From Planctomycetaceae bacterium (GTDB lineage: Bacteria > Planctomycetota > Planctomycetia > Pirellulales > Pirellulaceae): 12,213 bases of DNA. The notes beneath the pieces were generated by a model, which was not told the origin of the DNA, ran no database searches, and worked only from the letters and a program-made list of their open reading frames with translations. Shown here in pieces: positions 6,888 through 12,213 of the stretch (its first letter is position 1; every line of letters starts with the position of its first letter). The stretch covers positions 1 through 12,213 of the forward strand of contig JAHEAM010000015.1 in assembly GCA_024642765.1 (NCBI GenBank). Direction: 5' to 3'. A program made the position numbers and the translations under genes.

Positions 6888-7467
6888 AGAGCATCACGCA
6901 GGCTAATAGTCGTTTGGCCAGTGCATCTGCAAATTTTTTGCAACTGAATGCCAACACAATTCAACAGCGAGCACCTGTGTGACTCTTCACTTTTCCTAAC
7001 TTCAAAATTGCGAGGCGGATCAACTGTTGAACCACCCGTCGCCATCATTGAATGTGTAAGACGCTGAGCAAACAAAACTCAAAGTAGCAGGTTGCAGACA
7101 ACCAAACACCGCTCCAGTACACAAGTTCGTGCCGCGATTACATGCAATAGGCTACCGGTCAGGCTTTCGGGTTGTCAAGTATCGGTGGCGGGATGCAAAA
7201 TCAGAAGTGTCTAGCGAAATCTCATTTTTCGCAAAAGAATCGCGTTCTTACCGGTGGCCTGAATAAGCTTGCACAAGAAACGAAGGTGTTTCGAAAGGTG
7301 ACGCTTGGTAGTAAGGAAATCAAAATCCTATGAAGTCCTTGCAATGAATCAAGACTTTTATATCGGGGGCCGTCAGTTCGGCAGGTCGCGAATAAATATT
7401 TGGAATAAACCAGATTCTGCTGGCATGAGCAACTCAGTTATTTGATTGACGGAATACCAGATTAGCT
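6888..7467. other. Long gap without a convincing gene
   Basis: This stretch lies between the glycosyltransferase run and the leader hairpin of the Cys-rich gene, both on the minus strand. Positions 6888-7075 stay open in the frame of the Cys-rich gene but look non-coding in composition. A perfect minus-strand TTGACA (7173-7178) followed 18 bases later by a poor TAGCCT (7149-7154) is the best -35-like site, but would give a leader of over 300 bases. Short inverted repeats occur at 6928-6942 (TGCAAA, TTT, TTTGCA) and 7214-7232 (GCGAAA, seven bases, TTTCGC), and an imperfect hairpin at 7333-7357. None is a clear terminator for the glycosyltransferase operon. A 46-codon plus-strand frame runs from 7193 to 7333; I do not accept it as a gene. 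Confidence 0.5.
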
Positions 7468-8724
7468 CTACAGCGAAGTGCCCTTGGCATCATGTCCTGG
7501 TGGCGCAGGCAAATAGCCAAGCATTTCGACGTTTTCTGGGCCACGGATTCTATAGCTAATTCCCCGCCAGCGTATTGTTTGGAATGACATCGCCCCAATG
7601 ACACCTAGGACAAAAGCAACATGTGTCAACGGAACCCAAAGCAAGGCTCCCAAAAAATCACCAATTGACGTCCGTAGCATAGGTTTGATGTTGCCCCGAG
7701 TCGTCAGGCGAACCGCTTCCCTTACGACACAAAACGACCAAGCGTATAGTGCGAGTCCTCCCAATAATACCAAGACCAAAATGCCGAACCGGGTTGGAGC
7801 AATAAACGCTTCAGAAACGAGTGCGAGCAGTAGTGCCAACCAACCCAACGCCATCACTGCGCCATGAACGGCGGTGTTCCAAAACGATGGTTCGTACCAT
7901 CGCGACCAAGTCAACATGCGGCGCACATACGACAAAACAAATGGCAGATCACAGGTCTCAGTGTTGATCATCGTCAAAAGTGGTTCAACGTAAACTTTTA
8001 GTCCGATGCCATGCATGGCCTTGCGAATTGGCCCATCATCGACAATCGCTCGTTCCCAAACGTTCAAAAGGTTCGCAGAATCAAAATCGGCACGCCGCAT
8101 CGCAAGGCTGCCTGCCCATGGATTTCCCAGCAGCGAACTAGGAACTAAAGCCCCCGAATTCCAAAGTCTGCGAACCCAACTGCCACACCAACGTCCAATC
8201 GACAAATTGGCGTGCGCCGGGTCGAACCACTGGCCGCCAGAGACGACGCCAATCTGTTCGTCAGACAATGGCGCTGTCAATGTTCGTAACCAGTCGGTTT
8301 GTGGCACCACGTCCGAATCGAGCATGGCCAAAATTTTTGCATTGTTGCCAAGATTCGAAATTGCCTGTCGCAATGCGGAACATTTCAAGCCGCAAGAACT
8401 CGAAGGACTTTCCAAACGATGAATGAAGACAGGCACGCGCGATTCGCCAACTTGGCCGATTAGCATTTGGAGTTCGTTGACCTCGCCATCAACCACGATG
8501 TGCACTTCGTATGATCGATAGTCTTGGTTTAAGATTCCGATCAATGTGTTTTGAATGCTTGGATCAAAACCCCGCACGGAAATCAGACACGCAACGTGCT
8601 CGGTCAAATCACGGTCAACCGTCGCTGAGCGTCTGCGTTGCGTCCAGAACGCGTACGAATATGCGCCAACAACATGAACGATCCCCATCAACAGAAATAG
8701 GATGATCGCCACCCAGTACACCAT
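7468..8724 (-). CDS. Membrane glycosyltransferase, GT2/GT21 (ceramide glucosyltransferase/HpnI-like)
   Basis: A 418-residue membrane enzyme. There is one N-terminal membrane segment (about 2-24), a cytoplasmic GT-A catalytic domain (about 45-255), and C-terminal segments at about 286-308, 313-335 and 356-380. Seen motifs are VHIVVDGE (74-81), the metal/sugar-nucleotide site LDSDVVP (135-141; D136, D138), NPWAGSLAMRR (201-211), and a D-D pair at 229-230 as candidate catalytic base. RRMLTW (268-273) sits where GT21 and related processive enzymes have QxxRW, so here it would read R-x-x-T-W. The layout fits ceramide glucosyltransferase or HpnI-type enzymes that put sugars on membrane lipids; the acceptor is inference. 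The ATG at 8724 has only a weak Shine-Dalgarno. It is the last gene of the minus-strand run, 105 bases after the previous one, so it may have its own promoter. Confidence 0.85.
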   Translation of the reverse strand: MVYWVAIILFLLMGIVHVVGAYSYAFWTQRRRSATVDRDLTEHVACLISVRGFDPSIQNTLIGILNQDYRSYEVHIVVDGEVNELQMLIGQVGESRVPVFIHRLESPSSSCGLKCSALRQAISNLGNNAKILAMLDSDVVPQTDWLRTLTAPLSDEQIGVVSGGQWFDPAHANLSIGRWCGSWVRRLWNSGALVPSSLLGNPWAGSLAMRRADFDSANLLNVWERAIVDDGPIRKAMHGIGLKVYVEPLLTMINTETCDLPFVLSYVRRMLTWSRWYEPSFWNTAVHGAVMALGWLALLLALVSEAFIAPTRFGILVLVLLGGLALYAWSFCVVREAVRLTTRGNIKPMLRTSIGDFLGALLWVPLTHVAFVLGVIGAMSFQTIRWRGISYRIRGPENVEMLGYLPAPPGHDAKGTSL

Positions 8725-8829
8725 TACGAAATTCCATTAGAAGGTGTGAGTCGTTTTTCGTCGAGCCGACAGGCGGCGCGATCGTCGACTATTGCAATTC
8801 CAAATAGAGTCGAAACTCCGTGCCTCATC

Positions 8830-9744
8830 CTAGCGTTGGAAAGGTAATTGTAAAACCATCCGCGCAAACTCTGGCAAGTCCAGCCAAAAGTCGGCGTTCC
8901 AGCGAGCTCTTGAATTTTTTGAGATGCGCTCCTGATTCATGTGCCAAGTTCCTGACGAGCCAGAAATTCCGTTCCAGCCTCCGGCAAGGCGCAAATTAGC
9001 GCGTGCCTCAGGACAGGTCACATAGCAACCCAACCGACTCGTTCGCAAATGATGGTAGTCATGGCGTTGATGGATCGCTTGAATCGCCGCGGAAGCGTTG
9101 ACGACTGGCACACCCAAAGTTCTTGCGTGATGAATCATCCAGTTGTCCCAATTCCCACGACCTACCGCAAAATCCGGGATCTGTTCGTATAATCCACGAG
9201 AGAACAAGAAATATTCCTTGCACACAATCGGCGAACGGCGCCCATTACGTTTGATTTTCGTATCGATAATCGCCTGACAATCGTTGCGCGACCAGTCCAG
9301 ATAATCATCAACTGTCACATCTACTCGACGCCCAAATGTCACCGAGCGTGCCAATTCGTTTTCATCTCGAATGCGCATTACTGCAGACAACAATTCGGGA
9401 GTGTAAATCACGTCAGCATTTGAATACATCAAGGTATCCGCTGCAGAAATATCATGGGCGCGATGAAAGGCATCACTTAGAAGCGGTGTCGAAAACTCGT
9501 TGCGTCGCAAGGCACCACCGTGGATCAATCCATGTTCTTGGGCAAATTCCTCGATGCCTTCGTCGTCACCAAACAAAATGATCTCAACCGCCGGTTGCAG
9601 CTGCCGCCAACTTAAGATTGCGTTGGTTTGATGGATTCGCGTTCGGCGATTCGTGAACGGCTTCGGCAACGAAAATATCGTCAGCAGTTTTTCAGAAGTT
9701 GCTCGCGCTTGCTGTGCCCGATGCACCATGGATGTACTATTCAT
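8830..9744 (-). CDS. Glycosyltransferase-like protein (GT-A fold inferred)
   Basis: A 304-residue protein from ATG 9744. It opens with FSLPKPF (24-30) and VEIILFGDD (53-61), a strand-turn typical of nucleotide-sugar binding folds. YSNADVIYTPEL (107-118) has N109-A-D111 in place of a DxD metal motif. GNWDNWMIHHA (197-207) and AIHQRHDYHH (223-232) follow and look like conserved active-site blocks. I recognise this arrangement as a glycosyltransferase-like family without a specific substrate. No membrane segment or signal peptide is seen. Three starts compete: 9870 overlaps the preceding gene by over 120 bases, 9750 has GAAGGA touching the ATG, and 9744 has GAAGGA six bases upstream, which is best. 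The previous gene stops at 9747, so translation is probably coupled. Its place between GT8 and a membrane glycosyltransferase supports a role in the same glycan. Confidence 0.78.
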   Translation of the reverse strand: MNSTSMVHRAQQARATSEKLLTIFSLPKPFTNRRTRIHQTNAILSWRQLQPAVEIILFGDDEGIEEFAQEHGLIHGGALRRNEFSTPLLSDAFHRAHDISAADTLMYSNADVIYTPELLSAVMRIRDENELARSVTFGRRVDVTVDDYLDWSRNDCQAIIDTKIKRNGRRSPIVCKEYFLFSRGLYEQIPDFAVGRGNWDNWMIHHARTLGVPVVNASAAIQAIHQRHDYHHLRTSRLGCYVTCPEARANLRLAGGWNGISGSSGTWHMNQERISKNSRARWNADFWLDLPEFARMVLQLPFQR

Positions 9745-9746
9745 GG

Positions 9747-10799
9747 TCATTCCTTCAATAACACGAGCTTGCGATAACTGACCGTCGACTTTCGGCAAAT
9801 CCACACGGCGAACTGTTCCCAAGCTGTGCCGAGACGAAACGTTCGTGGCTCTGGACGCCATCCGGACCATTCGGTTCGATCAAGCCAATCGAAAAATCGG
9901 GCCTTCAAGGGATGGGTACAGAAACTATCCCAAGGCTTGAACTCCGTTGTGAAGTGAATGATCGCTGGATTCTCTTGCATTTCAAGAAAATCAGCTGGCG
10001 AAACGGGGGCTCTGTCAGACGAGGGATATTCATAAACATGCCCGCCAACATTCCATCGCATTGGCAGTGGAATCCAATGACCGGCACACACCGCATTTAA
10101 TGCGTATTGATCCCAACACCAAACGTGTTTTTCGTTTTCACGTAGGACCTGTAGCAGACGCTCACCCAAATTTTGCTTCCGCCATTGAGCAAGGTTTAAT
10201 ATCATAACACCAGAATTGAAGTAATGGTCGCTGCCTTTCAATCCCAACGCCAAATAATTTGGCACGGGATTCCAACTCGCTAGGTACGGCAGGGACCGCG
10301 CTGCGCTACTTCGATTACGCGCCGCATCCAGAAAGGGACAAGCGATGTCAGGAACAGCCATGCAATAGGCATCGCCCAGGGGTTGTTCCCAAAGTTCTGT
10401 CAAGCTATTCAGAACCAATAGATCGGAATCCAAGTAGATGACTTTGTCGATTTCTTTCGGCAGCCATCGATCGGCTAACAATCGCAAATAAGCGGTGTGC
10501 GAAATATGATGCGAGATTTTGAGATCAGATAGATCAATGGAACTTGGGTCGATCCAATTCAGACTAATCGGGTGTTGCGAAAGCGTTGAGAGCAAACGCT
10601 CTTTATTCTCTTCGCGAATTCCTCCGTCAACTACATAAACGTGCAGTTCATGTCCGGCCTTAAGGTTCTGCACGGCAGAGACGAGGGTGACCGCGAGCGG
10701 CATTGCATAACGATCGTCACTCGCGCACAGTACAACCGGATCGACGCCTGTTTGAGGCGAAGTCGCTTGTTGATTGGATGCTAAAGCTACGTTATTCAT
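9747..10799 (-). CDS. Glycosyltransferase family 8 protein
   Basis: A 350-residue GT8 enzyme, the family of lipopolysaccharide galactosyl/glucosyltransferases and glycogenin, which are retaining enzymes. Motifs run in the expected order: VVLCASDDRYAMPLAVTLVS (22-41) at the sugar-nucleotide site, HTAYLRLLADRWLP (101-114), VIYLDSDLLVL (120-130) with the DxD pair D124/D126, YFNSGVMILNL (193-203), DQYALNAV (230-237) and IIHFTTEFKPW (280-290). Length is slightly above the common 280-330, through a Gln/Ser N-terminal tail and a basic C-terminus. It appears soluble. The exact sugar cannot be read from the sequence. It starts at ATG 10799 with a weak TAGG upstream, 28 bases after the stop of the preceding gene, and its stop codon is two bases before the ATG of the next gene. 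This spacing marks an operon. Confidence 0.92.
   Translation of the reverse strand: MNNVALASNQQATSPQTGVDPVVLCASDDRYAMPLAVTLVSAVQNLKAGHELHVYVVDGGIREENKERLLSTLSQHPISLNWIDPSSIDLSDLKISHHISHTAYLRLLADRWLPKEIDKVIYLDSDLLVLNSLTELWEQPLGDAYCMAVPDIACPFLDAARNRSSAARSLPYLASWNPVPNYLALGLKGSDHYFNSGVMILNLAQWRKQNLGERLLQVLRENEKHVWCWDQYALNAVCAGHWIPLPMRWNVGGHVYEYPSSDRAPVSPADFLEMQENPAIIHFTTEFKPWDSFCTHPLKARFFDWLDRTEWSGWRPEPRTFRLGTAWEQFAVWICRKSTVSYRKLVLLKE
9751..9756 (-). promoter_or_regulatory. Ribosome binding site inside the end of the GT8 gene
   Basis: GAAGGA on the minus strand encodes the last residues of the GT8 protein and lies six bases before ATG 9744. It makes 9744 a better start for the next gene than the nearer ATG 9750, which would leave no spacing. 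Confidence 0.55.
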
Positions 10800-10827
10800 A
10801 AGCCTAAATTGCTGCCGAAAAAAATCT

Positions 10828-12138
10828 TCAATTCGTAGTTTGTTCTTTCGGCTGTAAATTCAACCAATCTCGAAAGGACTGCCGGATGCGCACAATAGGA
10901 CCAGCAATCGGATGGCGCTGAATTTGCTCAAAAATCCGATGTGCGTCGCCTAGTTCTGATTTTGCTTGTGACAACTCGCGTTGTAAATGCTCAATCTCGC
11001 GTCGCGCCTGTGCAATTTCGGCTTTCATTTGCTCACCTGAGTCAAAACCTTCACTAATCCATAGTGGAAAAAGTGTCGGTAAGTTCAGGTTTTGCGATTG
11101 TTCCGGTGGCGACGACAAAAGGGATGCCGGGAAGTTCAAAGGCACCTTTTTTTCGATGCATTTGGCTGCAATCGACAGCATCTCCTCAATGAGTCTTGCC
11201 ATTCGTGGAGAGGCGCGTTCGCTGCACTGCAATTCGTCTGCCAAGAATTCGTCTTGGTAACGCATCTTCACAGAATTGCCCGTCAATATTTCCTCGAGCA
11301 CCACGGGCATATGATCGCGATGGCGAACCTCCCAGGCAGCTGGTACCAGCGTCGGAGCGTTGTGGTAGTTCAACAAGCAAACCGGCCGTCGCGCCAGGGC
11401 CGCCTCTAGCATCAACGTCGATGGTGTTGTAATCACTGCATCGACCTCGGAAATCTGTTGAATTAATTCGGGTCCGCTAAAGTCGCTAAGTTGATTTTTG
11501 ATTCCAAGCTCGCCTGCAATTTTTGGATCAATTCGCCAGAGGACTTCCACTTCTTGGAAATTGGTTTTCGATTCCGTAAGCAGGTTCTTGATATCTAGCA
11601 ATGATTCTTTAGTGCGACTGATTTGCTCCTCGGTGAATCCGGGTGTCTTGGCGGTTGCGACCATAATCCGTTTTCTTGCAGGAGCAGATGTTGCAGTGTT
11701 TGCGGTGGGCAATCGCCATTGGGAACCAATCTCATCCAATCGCGGAATTCCGACCAATTCTGTTTTGTCCGCGTTGCCCCAGCGATTGAGCTGACGCATT
11801 TGACTTGGTCCGATGCAGGCGACCTTGTGTGAAAGCACGGTACGCATGGTCCAAGGGCAAGCAGGCTCTTCGGGGCGATTTTCCCAAGCATTTCGCCATT
11901 CCAAGATACCGTCAATCATGTACAGCGTTGCGACCTGGCGTTTTTTTAGCTCGATGCAGCAATTTCGAAAACGATCAAAGTGTTCGCTATAGAAAATTGC
12001 CAAATCGCCAGGCTGAAGTTTATGCAAGGCTTCGTTCGGTTCCCATTGCATGATCCCGCCAACGCTGTTCGAAAACATCGAGACGTGGTGTGACGTCTCT
12101 GCTTTCGTGCCTACCGCGCATATCGTTGGGCCGTCCAT
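10828..12138 (-). CDS. GT-B-like glycosyltransferase with C-terminal coiled coil
   Basis: A 436-residue protein, first of the four glycosyltransferase-like genes. Residues about 4-130 look like a first Rossmann-like half (GDLAIFYSEHFDRF at 44-57; VACIGPSQMRQLNRWG at 106-121; VGIPRLDEI at 129-137). Residues about 157-285 form the second half. KRIMVATAKTPGF (156-168) and VDAVITTPSTLMLEAALARR (232-251) match the phosphate- and sugar-nucleotide-binding region of GT-B enzymes such as the CDP-glycerol transferase, 2-epimerase-like and capsule types. Residues about 368-405 are a coiled coil (KAEIAQARREIEHLQRELSQ), and a basic segment follows (IVRIRQSFRDW). The coiled coil could mediate dimerisation or docking to partners or membrane. 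ATG 12138 has only a GGA six bases upstream. The specific reaction is not known; the family assignment is by motif and fold pattern. Confidence 0.75.
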   Translation of the reverse strand: MDGPTICAVGTKAETSHHVSMFSNSVGGIMQWEPNEALHKLQPGDLAIFYSEHFDRFRNCCIELKKRQVATLYMIDGILEWRNAWENRPEEPACPWTMRTVLSHKVACIGPSQMRQLNRWGNADKTELVGIPRLDEIGSQWRLPTANTATSAPARKRIMVATAKTPGFTEEQISRTKESLLDIKNLLTESKTNFQEVEVLWRIDPKIAGELGIKNQLSDFSGPELIQQISEVDAVITTPSTLMLEAALARRPVCLLNYHNAPTLVPAAWEVRHRDHMPVVLEEILTGNSVKMRYQDEFLADELQCSERASPRMARLIEEMLSIAAKCIEKKVPLNFPASLLSSPPEQSQNLNLPTLFPLWISEGFDSGEQMKAEIAQARREIEHLQRELSQAKSELGDAHRIFEQIQRHPIAGPIVRIRQSFRDWLNLQPKEQTTN

Positions 12139-12213
12139 CGTTATCCGATTCAGTGAACAAAATTCGCTAGTGGACTAATCGAGCACTACTGGCTGACCGT
12201 CATTTCGAGAACA

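Noticed and set aside
6827..7075. N-terminal extension of the Cys-rich protein to an ATG at 7075.
   Set aside because: It would place a signal peptide in mid-protein, lacks conserved-looking sequence, and the strong ribosome binding site lies before ATG 6826.
9745..9870. Long 346-residue reading of the GT-A-like gene from ATG 9870.
   Set aside because: It overlaps the well-supported GT8 gene by over 120 bases and the extra residues are the GT8 gene read in another frame.

Overview
The window looks like chromosomal DNA of a planctomycete, most likely a member of the Pirellulaceae or a close relative. This is inferred from the gene repertoire: a stand-alone csrA, a LemA/M48 protease pair in which the protease has a long C-terminal extension, an uncharacterised two-cluster ferredoxin fusion, an exported Cys/Gly-rich protein and a block of mixed glycosyltransferases. 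GC content by eye is near half. I see no transposase, integrase, CRISPR array, tRNA or rRNA. No species can be named from the sequence alone.

Layout. Plus strand: csrA (147-368) and recR (538-1134). Minus strand: an operon of lemA (3342-3935) followed by an M48 membrane protease gene (1284-3302), which converges on recR. Plus strand: a protein with an alpha/beta-like N-terminal part and a double 4Fe-4S ferredoxin module (4218-5339), divergent from lemA across a 282-base control region. Minus strand: a single-pass membrane protein of unknown function (5380-5922), then an exported Cys-rich protein (6113-6826) with a clear terminator downstream and a two-state hairpin in its leader. A stretch of about 640 bases without a convincing gene follows (6827-7467). 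The right third is a minus-strand run of four glycosyltransferase-like genes, transcribed from right to left: a GT-B-like enzyme with a C-terminal coiled coil (10828-12138), a GT8 enzyme (9747-10799), a GT-A-like enzyme (8830-9744) and a membrane GT2/GT21-like enzyme (7468-8724).

How the genes may work together. csrA is a global post-transcriptional regulator and recR belongs to RecFOR recombinational repair; their adjacency has no obvious functional meaning. LemA and M48 proteases commonly occur together and are linked to envelope quality control. The glycosyltransferase run probably builds a cell-surface polysaccharide or glycolipid, because the genes are tightly spaced, co-directional and span soluble and membrane types. 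The ferredoxin fusion, the small membrane protein and the Cys-rich exported protein are the least understood. They, together with the leader hairpins of csrA and of the Cys-rich gene, are the best candidates for new biology. I found no clear evidence of a complete new defence or mobile system here.
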